A stretch of 64,000 bases of DNA from positions 16,969 through 80,968 of the forward strand of contig UZAN01039729.1 of the NCBI GenBank assembly GCA_900618425.1, given 5' to 3'. The position numbers and the translations under genes are program-made. Shown piece by piece: positions 1 to 9,969 of the stretch. How positions within the stretch are numbered: position 1 is the first letter of the stretch; each line of letters opens with the position of its first letter. The notes beneath the pieces were generated by a model, which saw only the letters and a list, made by a program, of their open reading frames with translations, was not told where the DNA came from and searched no databases. This stretch comes from Echinostoma caproni (taxonomy: Eukaryota > Platyhelminthes > Trematoda > Plagiorchiida > Echinostomatidae).

Positions 1-299
1 GACATATCTAATTGGAACATTAATAAATGGTTCGTGTCTTACTGTACCAAAATGAATAGTGATGTTTGATCAAACCTTGTGCAACCTCAATGAACTGTGT
101 ATTATTAGAGCAATCCTTGAAAGAAGATCTACCAAGGCCGTGCCCCATGTTTTAGTGAGAACATAAGTGCCATTTTCTTTATAAACGAAAGACGTCTGCT
201 GAATTTGCCTATTGCTCTAATGCGTAGATGACCAGTTAGCTTCAGTACCTCAGTTTAATTTGACTATTGCATCGTTATGGCTACGTTTTTTAACCAAAA

Positions 300-492
300 A
301 TAAATGGATATACGAAAATTATTTAAATGCAATGGAAATGTTTCTGAAAGTGGACAAAGCACACTGGGTAGTTGTTTCGTCCTGTTTCAGACTAGTCAGC
401 AGTACGTACTTTTTGTGTCCCCGTCATGACTCGAATCGCGATCCTTCGGGTTGGGACTTCAAACCGTTATCCTTGAGCTACAAAGTCAACCG
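300..492 (-). repeat. tRNA-headed SINE with decayed hammerhead motif (copy A)
   Basis: Read on the minus strand, positions 490-425 resemble a tRNA: an A-box-like TAGCTCAAGG followed about 45 bases later by a B-box-like GATTCGAGTC. Next comes a hammerhead-like block at 404-365: CTGACTAG (392-399), a short helix, then CGAAAC (74-79 of that line, 374-379). The conserved CUGANGA element is broken by G to T. The tail down to about 300 contains AAACATTTCCAT, shared with the copies near 41.8 and 58.8 kb. The layout (pol III-type head, ribozyme, tail) is that of the schistosome SM-alpha class. Family assignment is inference; the shared blocks are seen directly. Confidence 0.6.
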
Positions 493-499
493 TTCACTG

Positions 500-2945
500 T
501 GTAAATACAAAAATCAGTGCCGGTTAAATATATTTTTACTTGAGCGTAACAGACCAAAACGAACTGTAATGTAGTTTCACAAACAAACTACAGTTTCTGG
601 AGTGTGGGTGGTCTTAGTTATTTAGAAAACCTTGTGGATAGTACAATAATGTTGAACAGACATCGTGTAATGTTCAAGGTTTTCTTCACCGCATTCACAA
701 AGAATGTGATCCCGATGGTACAAGCTTACAGTTATCCATCTGGCGGACGAAAACGCAGTATCCATCTGTAGTGAGCATATCTATGTGTTCCTAGCGCTCA
801 TTCAGCATCCAGGTACTTTGGATGCACCAAAGTTTCGTCTGAATGAACCCTACCTGTTGCTCCTTCGCATTAAATGTTCTGACAAGTACACAGGACTCGG
901 TTCGAATTCATTAGTGCATATCGGGTTCCATAATTTGTCAGACAATGCATTTCCTTTTCAAAACATTTCATCTGAGCTACCATAGAATCGATTACGTCAT
1001 ACTGAAATAATCCATCATGTTTTTGAAAGAAGTGGTTTACTGGACATCAAAATGATTTGGGCATCTGTTCGGAATTTTGGGACTAGTTAGCACAACGGGC
1101 AACGGTCAGCTAATGACACTGAGTGATTCATTTCTTCACTGCACTCGTTAAATTGTAAATTTTATTCAATGGTTTAAACTTGGCATCAAACATTATTTAT
1201 CTATCTGGTGGAAACAGTCAATGAATTGCACATACAGACCCAACGGAATCATCCATCCCAATTGCGAAATTCTATAAGACAAAAGAACTGGTACGAGCGC
1301 TTCTAACTTCATCAAAGTGGATCTAGAGAACTCACCACTTTCTGCACATTTTTTCTGATTTGTTTCCACCATTATATAAGCAACAGCTTTAACCACTGGA
1401 TCCCAGTTGCTCTCCTAGCCATGAGCTTCTCATCAATCCGTGTAGTGGTCAAAGCGAATTAGGGACCACTTGACTGGCTGATGCCATATCACTTCCCACA
1501 GTGGTTCTCGCTTCGATCACCATCGTGTAGATTCCAGACTACTTCAGGATGCCACAGTTCTTTTATTTGTCACATTCGGAACATATCCGATTTTTCATGC
1601 GCTTTCCAGACAAATTTTTGGTTTATTTATCCTTTATCTTCTTTCCTGTCAGTTGTGAATTGGTTATCCTCCTCTACTTTATCCAGTGCTCTTTTTCAAT
1701 GCAGCAGTATCCTATCTTCAAAACTGAACGCCAGACAAATTTAGATGCGTTGAGTCCTGGAATGATGATGATTGATGAGTTGCTATAGTTCATAATGCGA
1801 ACTGATTGGGCGTTATTTTCTTTCATTGTAATGCATGGTTTTCTCAGGCCGACTAGACATTTTATTAAGAAATGCAACTAATGCGTTTCATTATTCCAAG
1901 AATAGCATTTCTGCATTTTCATCGATTTGTCTTCATTTGCTTTACTCTCCCTTTTCAACACTACTTTGGAACAAAAGGTAAGGCATAGCTCAGAAACTCG
2001 CTATATTTAGTTAGGTTAAGCAACCGTTTTCCTACATCTGTAGGGCAAGTCATTGCGAATCATGTAGACGCACACATCCACCGAAAAAATCCTCTTACCT
2101 ACTTGTTGTACTATACCTCGTCGGGATCATATTGAGAATTGGGACATTTTTCTTAGGATTCCTACAACCAGTCCCGGTATTTTAGTAACGGTGCATCCTA
2201 AGTTGTGTTGGGTATGCTGTAGACGAAACTGTAAAGAACAAATACCGTACTTTTTTTCGCCACAGGATTATGAAACATTTGGACTAACCACTCTTGGTGG
2301 TTTTTACTTTACGTGTGCCCCCCCCCCACTCCACCACCCTCAACTCGCCCGATAATTGATCCAATTGGCGTTGCTCATCAGCCCTCGGATCCCATTCGTA
2401 TATAAACTATTCATAAATCTCGACGCCACTGACTCCCAATTCCATTCTGTTCATTTTGGTAGGGGTGAACAGAACAATATCACGGGTTCTGTACCTGATG
2501 CATACGTTTGTGAATCGCCGACGAAGATGCTTTATCGAGTATAAAATAAATTGGACTACTTAGTGAGTCTTTCCCCAATATGACTGGAATCCATTTCATT
2601 TAATGTAAAATTACCAAATCGATTTTCAACGGATTTCATTTTTGTTGGTTCTATGAGTGAGATCATCGTATACATACAAAATCCTACGGAACATGAACGG
2701 AAACCCCTGGGGTTGTTTATAATTGGTACTGCATGGTTATGTGAAATCATCAAATGTGCGACATTGCGCTCACCGAATCATTCAAAAATCTATGCTCAAA
2801 TAAAACAAAAAATCATTAAAATGATTCAATGGTCATCGGTGATTTACTCGTTTTTATGCATACCATTCAACAAAACGTACGGACTGGCGCCAGATTAGCA
2901 TCCAGATGACGACCCTGATCAAATGGATAAAATTCCTGATTAAGA
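500..2945. other. Unassigned AT-rich DNA
   Basis: I see only short open frames without recognisable domains and a homopolymer C run near 2320. No RNA gene, transposon core or convincing exon was identified. Confidence 0.5.
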
Positions 2946-2950
2946 TAATT

Positions 2951-3132
2951 ATGATGATGATGATGATGATGATGACGATGATGACGATGATCATGATGAT
3001 GATGACGATGATGATGATGATAATGATGATGATGACGTTGATCATGATGATGACGATGATGATGATGACGATGATGATGATGATGATGATGATGATAATG
3101 ATGATGGTGATGATGGTGATGATGATGATGAT
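2951..3132. repeat. (GAT)n microsatellite, about 180 bases
   Basis: Nearly uninterrupted GAT/ATG trinucleotides with scattered GAC, AAT and GGT variants. It gives long Met/Asp or Ile/Val runs in several frames on both strands; these are repeat translations and not genes. Confidence 0.97.
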
Positions 3133-3134
3133 CA

Positions 3135-5145
3135 AAATGTAACTATCGTCCACATCGTAGTCGTTCTTTCCATGCTGCAACGCTAAGTACTCAGTTTAGA
3201 AACCGACGAATGGATCCTGTAAGTCATAAAGAAACATTGCCTAACCTCTCCTATTTTTCATCATTTGCCACTTTCATTGCTCACGTATAGCAAATTATGT
3301 AAGAAGAATGATCAGGTAATTGTCGTAAAGCATTAGGGAGCACAAGGCTGCCTGATTGAGGCCACTGTGACGTTTGGCATAACCCAGGTCCCCGGTCATA
3401 GATGAAACAGCTCACTCTAGCCATCAACTGTGAATATTTCCAAACCACAAAAAAAGCAAAGAATATTCTGCATTTTCATTATTAATTATTCATTATCACT
3501 AGATCACAATCAATCAATTATATTCCTCATATCAGATCATCTTACTTGTTTGACAATTCTGAATTCTAAATTTAAAACTGTATTAGCCCGATGAAGAAAT
3601 TATCAAAAACAAGTTTTGTTCTCTACAACGTTTTCTACATTTCGAGTCATTCCGGTAAAACATCACGTGTTGGAGAAGGGTTCATTCCATCCTTCAAATA
3701 ACACAGAATTTATAAAACCCCTTTCAGAAAAGTATACTTCATATCATTTGAAACATCATTGCAGTTAAGTTTGTAGTTAATAAATGTAGAACGAATTGAA
3801 AACTTAGAGTGAAAAGTAAAACTGGGGAAATGCCGCTTGTAGTATACCAGAAGGAACAGTACGAGTTGTAGGTTGCTTGCTGTGAAATTACTGCATGAAA
3901 CTGCAAAAACGATTGAACTAACACACCTTTAATAACCAGATTGATCAATACTGATCGATCAAGACTAGCAAGGCATGTTTTTAATCTGAGAACACCACTC
4001 TGAAGGTCATAAACTTTCTGCTTAACGATGAAACTATTTAATGAGTAAGAGAAACAACGGCCTAACTATGGAGCGGGAAGAACAACATGCATACTGACAA
4101 ATGTTTGCTTAGGCGGGTTCCGTGAAACCTCAAAGTACCAAGTACCTCTCAAAACATTTGGACGTGACTGGTGAGCGGGCACTGGGGCGATACTTCCGGG
4201 GAGTTATCTAGACCGGTTCTCAAATGTCAAGACTTATTCCTTATTGTTAATTGAACTGAAATCTTATACGTACAATACTTGAGTTGCACGAGTGATAGTT
4301 CCCTAGGATCAGTTGTTCGGAGGGCCCCGATGGGTTCAATCATTGGGTGTGGCATAGAGCTGTTGAAGGCAGGCAGAGCTCTGAACTGTTAAACTAAGCG
4401 GAACTCATAATTAAATCTTTCTACATCGATTGTTTCATTCTGGTGGTTATTGGTGCTACACTGCAGACACTTTACAGCTCATTACATGCTACGACGAATG
4501 GAGTACTCCAGAGTGGTATCTATCTAGACCCTATTCAGACATTTAGTTTCCGATGTGATCAATCTAATAATCCTTTTGATTTGTCTCAGATTTTAGGTCT
4601 GTTCTTCCCCCAGTGCAACTGTTTGGACGATGGGGATGAGCATTCCTCTGCATAGATAACGATAAGTTCAATAACAATAATTACGGCATGAACTCAGATA
4701 TTCATCAGAGTATTAGTACAGGGGTTCACATAAGGGTTCCAAAAGCACGGAAATACGCTTGTGACTTTCAGTGATTTCATTCTTATTAAGTTCTCCTATA
4801 AACAATTTCTTCGGTTGATTGTCCTGCATGGTCATCTAAACATCGCATTCAGAGCCAAAAGAATACAGTATTAGGAATATGAACTGCCATTCACCGGTAT
4901 TACTGAGATTGGCCAGCAGTATATCTTCTTTCCTAACGTGGTGACCCAAGTCTGTACGTGGTGCCATATGAACAACTTAAATCATAGCTTTATCCCACGA
5001 AAATGGTTCTCACTCATTCGCTCTCGCTCTCTAGTGTTCATCCACGTTGACTTTGCACAAGAGGAGATATTGGAAAACAAATTCGTGTGATTTTAAATGT
5101 TATAAATAAAATGCACAAATCACACACGATCTCCGTATTCGATTT
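3135..5145. other. Unassigned DNA
   Basis: No gene, RNA or transposon signature recognised. The small open frames near 3739-3948 and 4443-4655 have no identifiable motif. Confidence 0.45.
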
Positions 5146-5149
5146 TGCA

Positions 5150-5665
5150 GTGTGCTCGCACTCCGAAATACTCCAGTGTGGACTCAAGGGTTAAGCGACG
5201 CGAACGCGCAATCACTCAGGTCACCTGGCCGACAGATCACGCTTGTCGTGTCGAACACGAGGGCCAGAAGTTGGCAAAATACACGCGAAATGCATGTTTT
5301 CCATTGTGACCGTGGACCGAAAACTGTTTGCGATCTGCCGTGGTCTACCCTACTCTACTCCGCTCTGCTCTACTCATCTCCCCCCCCCCCCCACTTTGGT
5401 CCAGCTGCCTCCAGGCTGACCTCCGGAACACGCGCGTGTTTGGTTCACGTGACAAACGTCGGCTCATGCAACGCATGTAACGCGCGACCGATGGGCCATG
5501 CGCACGAACGAGCGCTAGCACACGCATGCACGCACGCACGCACTCATAAACCGATTCATATAGTTGTTTGATCGTGTGCACACACGCACGCGCGCGCATG
5601 ATGGCCAGACATGATGAACGAGCACGCCGTATCGGACAGGAAAGTCGTGCGTTTATGCAACTCAC
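5150..5665. other. CpG/GC-rich island in AT-rich surroundings
   Basis: Composition changes sharply: many CG dinucleotides, alternating CA/CG runs (ACGCACGCACGCAC and similar) and a 12-base C run near 5391. The left edge is preceded by TTTTGCAG, a plausible 3' splice-acceptor sequence, and the plus strand is open for 139 codons (5152-5571), with an overlapping 106-codon minus frame. Neither translation shows a domain, and both look like by-products of the composition. It could be a promoter or first exon, or a degenerate minisatellite. Confidence 0.5.
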
Positions 5666-5829
5666 GCAGCCTCTGGTTGCAAGTTATCAATAGTATCATG
5701 ATGATTAGAGCAGTTAACAGGGGAACGGAATTCATTTTACGGTGCCACAAAGCGAGTGGTATCCGACTCTGAATTATGTTGGTTAACCATCACTTTTCAG
5801 ATTTTATCTTGTATTTTGCTCCATTTGAT

Positions 5830-5965
5830 GATACTTTTTTCACTAAAGTGGAAACAGTCCTTCAAAGCGAGAAGTCAAGAGAGGCAGTTGTGGTGGGATT
5901 CAAACACATGTCCTCCCGAATAAATTGAAAACCTTTACTACTTCACCACTAGCATTCAGTTTATG
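5830..5965 (-). repeat. tRNA-derived SINE fragment, second family (copy 1)
   Basis: On the minus strand an A-box-like GTGGTGAAGTAGTAAAGG (5949-5932) is followed by a B-box-like TGTTTGAATCCCACCA (5906-5891), the spacing of a tRNA promoter. The block aligns by eye with the plus-strand copy at 22.85 kb through GTAAAG, the B box and CACCAC. No cloverleaf of a functional tRNA is evident. Confidence 0.5.
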
Positions 5966-6187
5966 GTCTACAAAAGACCAAGCAATGTTCATTAAGGAAA
6001 GCCTGGATGGTGCAAGCCAGATATCCATCGCTTCAAGAGATCCTGATTTACTGGTCCGCATTACTTTCTTGCTGGGCCTAAACGCTTTAGGAGGACACAA
6101 ATTTGTAGATATTCCATTTAGCACATCGTATCCTGTTTTATTACGCAATAATGGATATGACGTCTGAATGATGCTCATCACAGTGTT

Positions 6188-6655
6188 TTAAACGGGTTGA
6201 GCAAAAAGCTTCCGGATGCACAAAGCGTTCCACTTGTTACACAAACATAAGCACTACATTTTCTCCAAGTATTCTCCACCAGTATTCATGCACAGTTTCA
6301 TACACTGAAACCATTTGATGAAACAGCTCAACCACATGCCGAAGCGGGTAACCCTTTTACTAGTTCAGTAAAAGCCTCTAATGCAGCTGTTGATGACTCG
6401 TATCTGATTTCACGCTTCATGCACGTGACATATGGGGTCAAAAAAAGTCACATAGAGCTAGGTCTGGACTGAAAAATGGGTAAACAACCTCCTGGATGCA
6501 TTCTCTACCCAAAAAATTGCCGACGACATGGGACCTGTGTGTAATTGCATTGTCATTTTGTGGCAGGTTCCCTCGTGTTCATGTCCTTGAAAAACACCTG
6601 ACAACAGCTTTCAGTACTTTCGGCAGACAGAGGGTGACGTAGTCAAGTCAAAAAA
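6188..6655 (-). pseudogene. Mariner transposase 3' half with terminal inverted repeat
   Basis: Minus-strand translation gives a mariner-type DD34D catalytic region: NDNA..HRSHVVG (about 6560-6520), IQEVVYPFFSPDLALCDFF (about 6490-6437, the second and third catalytic Asp blocks) and, near the end, KLCMNTGGEYLEKM then stop (about 6270). Stops and at least one frameshift interrupt it. The 3' end carries a TA dinucleotide at 6189-6190 and GGGTTGAGCAAAAAGCTTCC, the same terminal repeat as in the element at 56.8-57.3 kb. Mariner transposases cut and paste DNA at TA targets; this copy is dead. Confidence 0.8.
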
Positions 6656-6769
6656 GCCTTATGCACCCGGAGGGTGGATTTTCAGCAATTTACGATTTTT
6701 TGCAGTGGATAGATAAAACCAATTCCAAAAAAGACCATATAAGAAATTATACACCTTAGTAAATGAGAG

Positions 6770-8320
6770 AAAAATTAGTGCAAGCGTTTTTCCCTGAGGT
6801 GGGTGGGAATATTCTGACGAATAACCACTGATGGGGCTGGTTATGGAGTTGCCCTATTTCGATATGTGGAAGTACGCACAGGAAAGAGTTGATATTTGCA
6901 GTGAGTTCGGGGATTCGACAGGGCTTTCGCGATATATTGGTGCAGACAGTACCCTTGATCACATATTATCCCATCAATGAATGTATCACAAACGTCAGGA
7001 TGCTCGGAAATAAAGAAATTAACTAAAATAACTAGATCAACTCCAGTGTGGCGAGACAAAAGTTTAAGGGATCTGGAAGTATTTTTCTTTCAGTCCAGGG
7101 ATAAAAATCGAGGAACAGTTTAGCCAGTGTGGAAAAATGCAGGCAATCACAAATTTAAAATAAGATTATGTGGTACGTCCAGGTTCCTGAGCCTGTTAGC
7201 ATAAACAGATATTTTTCGAACTTTTGTGGAAATGTTGATGACATGAGCAGACCAGGACAGGTTATGGTTAGGGTTACACCAAGGTATTTAACAGATACAG
7301 ATTTGCGAATGCTTTGATTGTTAATTCTGAGATAAAGGAGATTATTAACTAATAAAAAATAATGGGGGCCGGTTTTAAGACTAAATGGAAATTCGGGTCA
7401 TAGACCAATCGTGAAGTTCACTTAGACTGTCCTGGAGAAATGGAAAACTGGGGTTGGGGGAGGGGGTTACAGGATTGCAATCACTTGTCTAAGCAGATTA
7501 CGTAACACAGTTATTCAGTCCTCGTTTGATCTTCTGAACAAAGGTCAAATACATCATATTGTAGCAAAGGGGTTTATTTTATAAATCATGACTCTTGTTG
7601 CCACCTTGTGATCATATACTTATGTGGAAGCTTGAGAATGATCAATCGAAAAGATCGAAAACCATCTGAAATAGGGACTGTCAACCAATGACAATATCAG
7701 CAGTATACTTACAGGCAATAAAGTTGCTGGGAATGGGGAGATTTTGAACCTACATAGAAAACAAGAAAGAAGACAGAATGGCACTCTGAAGACCTCCGGC
7801 TTCAATGTGATTAAAAGAAGACTGTACACCATTGAGTGGAGTGAACTGAGTCCTTCGGGAGATTAGTCGACTAGTACGCTCAAGGCTTCAGGAGTGAGAC
7901 CACACTCAGAAAGACGTTCAATAAGCAGTCTTCAGTCGAGAGAACAAAAACGTTTGTATAATCGAGAAACGTTAACCGAGGGGTACTAGCGTCATTGTCT
8001 AAGACGGAAGCAACAGAATGAACAATATGAGCAACGGCGTCACGTGTGGATAAATGGGGTTTATAAGCTAATTGTAAAGGGTCATGGGACTTACAATGAG
8101 GTTTCATGCGCCGCAGCAAAACGTTTTCAAAGATCTTCAGTAACACACATGACGATCCTTTCTTTGGGGCTGGTCTAATCCGGGCTGGCCTCCAACAATC
8201 GGGGGTCTTTCCGGATGACACACAAGTAGCGAACAATTCAGCAATGGATGTCGCAAGCTGGTTGGTGCGAGCTTTCAACAAATGAGGTGCTAATCCATCT
8301 TCTTCACCCGAAGATAAGCT
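6770..8320 (-). pseudogene. Non-LTR retrotransposon (LINE) reverse transcriptase, degenerate
   Basis: The minus strand reads as a LINE reverse transcriptase in broken frames. In order: PDGLAPHLLKAR-like start (about 8300), RPARIRPAPKKG and KIFENVLLRRMKP (about 8190-8110), LQLAYKPHLSTRDAVAHIVH (about 8085-8025), TFLDYTNVF (palm region), NLPIPSNFIACKYTADIVIG (about 7750-7690, where a YADD box is expected but TAD is seen), KYLGVTLT (about 7285) and a C-terminal tail with YIAKALSNPRTHCKY (about 6900). The style is CR1/L2/Jockey-like. Reverse transcriptase primes on nicked target DNA in this class. The altered active site, stops and shifts mark it as dead; no 5' endonuclease is attached. Confidence 0.8.
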
Positions 8321-8339
8321 GTAAACCTAGCCTATGCCT

Positions 8340-8860
8340 TCATCCCCGACCGGCTCCTCGTACTCAGCGGAAAAGAAATTTTTCTCCGGAGAACTTGCCC
8401 TGACTGCGGGACTTATTTTCTTCTACTGACTATCTGTGTTCTCCAACAATCGGCTGTCTTTGTCTTGCGAATGTCTGACCGATTAACTTATTTTCCGCTA
8501 TGACCACTGTTGCCCTGTTGAAAGTGTTTATATTCGAACCGATAAGTTTTCCTCACCCCTCCGTAAGTGACTCCGTCGTGCTAAAGAGACGGCTTACATG
8601 GCAGGCAGGTGTACCAGTGTNAGTGTCAAAGCACTCTCTGTGCTGATTAGAGCTGAAGTAAGATTCTTGAACGGAGACTGTTTTGAGCAATAAAACCTGT
8701 CGTGAGATGTGGACTGCCTTGCGGAAACTCTGTGGCTCACGCATCAATTCTTGTCCCAACGTTGAAGTAGTTAACCGTCAATTTGATTCCGCACGTGATT
8801 CTATCTATTTCCCACCTCCTTTTCCTACCCATGAGAGGCAATAAACCCTGTTTCGCCGTA
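8340..8860. other. Unassigned DNA with isolated N at 8621
   Basis: No domain or RNA recognised. A single ambiguous base lies at 8621. Confidence 0.4.
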
Positions 8861-8980
8861 CGAGGTTCTTTAAGTTTTGAGGCAACAAACAAAGCTCATG
8901 GTCCCGATGGATTAGCACCTCATTTGTTGAAAGCTCGCACCGACCAGCTTGCGACATCCATTGCTGAATTGAGTTGACCG
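8860..8980 (+). pseudogene. LINE reverse-transcriptase scrap, inverted relative to the 6.8-8.3 kb copy
   Basis: The plus-strand translation SLSFEATNKAHGPDGLAPHL followed by LKARTDQLATSIAEL is the start of the palm/fingers region of a LINE reverse transcriptase. It matches the minus-strand translation at about 8310-8230 almost residue for residue. The homology stops abruptly near 8975. Together the two make an imperfect inverted repeat with a spacer of about 580 bases. Confidence 0.7.
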
Positions 8981-9379
8981 TTTCCCTCTGTTTTTCCCGA
9001 GTTATATTATGTGCTCTTAATTGGCCAGTAGATAAAGCACTGAAACCAAGCTTGTTCGCCATATCTCTGTTTTTAAAGCGAAATCTACTGAGAAAGCGGG
9101 ATTTACAGCCAACAAAAGTATAATTATTTTTGCCTGTTTAGTAGGAAAAAATCAAACGAGTGGACTTACACTAACTTCGATTTAGGAACCTGACTACTCC
9201 GCCACCTCTGATGCGAAATTTCAAAATCCGGTCGCTCCTGAAAATATCACAGGCGTCCAATCCGACCACATTATCCTCAATGTCTGGGGGTGACCAACTT
9301 CCCTTGGAGTAAAATCACTCTCACACTTTTGCATTGTTTCTGATGCTCCAGATTCTAAATGTCATCGATTTTCCCACAA

Positions 9380-9530
9380 GTGAGCGTATGTTACTCGAAC
9401 AAATCTACGGAATCTTGATCCTGTTAAGAGAACGTCACCTGAGCGCAACCCGCCAGCCAGCGCGATGCTTATTGTGGGTGACTTTGATGTTGATTTGCTA
9501 ACTGTTTGTAAGATTCCTCATGGAATGAGC
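9380..9530 (+). pseudogene. Possible LINE endonuclease scrap
   Basis: From 9465 the plus strand reads MLIVGDFDVDLL, resembling the GDFN block of the exonuclease-endonuclease-phosphatase domain of non-LTR retrotransposons (Asn replaced by Asp here). Upstream frames are broken and only weakly similar, so this rests on one motif. Confidence 0.35.
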
Positions 9531-9599
9531 AAACGCTGAAGCTCCGACGTTCGCGAAAACACAGAGGGATTTCATAATGTAGGAATTCTAAGTCACTAT

Positions 9600-9965
9600 T
9601 TGACCTTGAAAAATTGATGAGTTGATGTAAACTTGCACATCCAATTGTATCCACTGCAAAAAACGTAAATAGTTGTCCACTTTCGAAAAGCACAGTCAAA
9701 TTTCAAAGGCCCTGCCAGTTCCCGGTGTCTGTGCTGCGCTGCACAGTAGACACAACCGGTGTTAGCCAGGAACACGACCACCATCTGCTAAGTCGGAGTT
9801 TCTGAGGCTTCCGCTCACCAACCGGTGTCCACTGAGCCAATTGATGCTTGGTCTCTGGATCGAACCTGCACACCCAGGTCTCATCACCACTGATGGTCTC
9901 TCAGACTGAGTTGAAACGTCTACCATCAAACCTGGCAAGCGTAGTTTTCGATTGCTGCTGTCTAT
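9600..9965 (-). pseudogene. Mariner transposase 5' catalytic fragment
   Basis: The minus strand reads TISGDETWVCRFDPETKHQ (about 9900-9841) then LAQWTPVGERKPQKLRLSRW (9840-9781). This is the first catalytic Asp block of mariner transposases (GDETW, then DPETK.Q..QW). A frameshift near 9783 leads to VFLANTGCVYC, matching the next beta-strand of the family. The second and third Asp blocks are absent here; a copy of them, same strand, lies at 6.19-6.65 kb. Confidence 0.75.
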
Positions 9966-9969
9966 TGAC

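Noticed and set aside
1680..1705. ATCCAGTGCTCTTT resembling the ribozyme cleavage-site word
   Set aside because: There is no GAAAC upstream and no SINE tail downstream.
2370..2410. Minus-strand CTGATGAGC near 2380
   Set aside because: No GAAAC block or pairing helix follows.
2854..3180. Open frames of 78-108 codons rich in Ile or Met
   Set aside because: They are translations of the GAT microsatellite.
5345..5750. Minus frames of 64-106 codons in the CpG-rich island
   Set aside because: Overlapping open frames on both strands are explained by GC-rich composition lacking stop codons.
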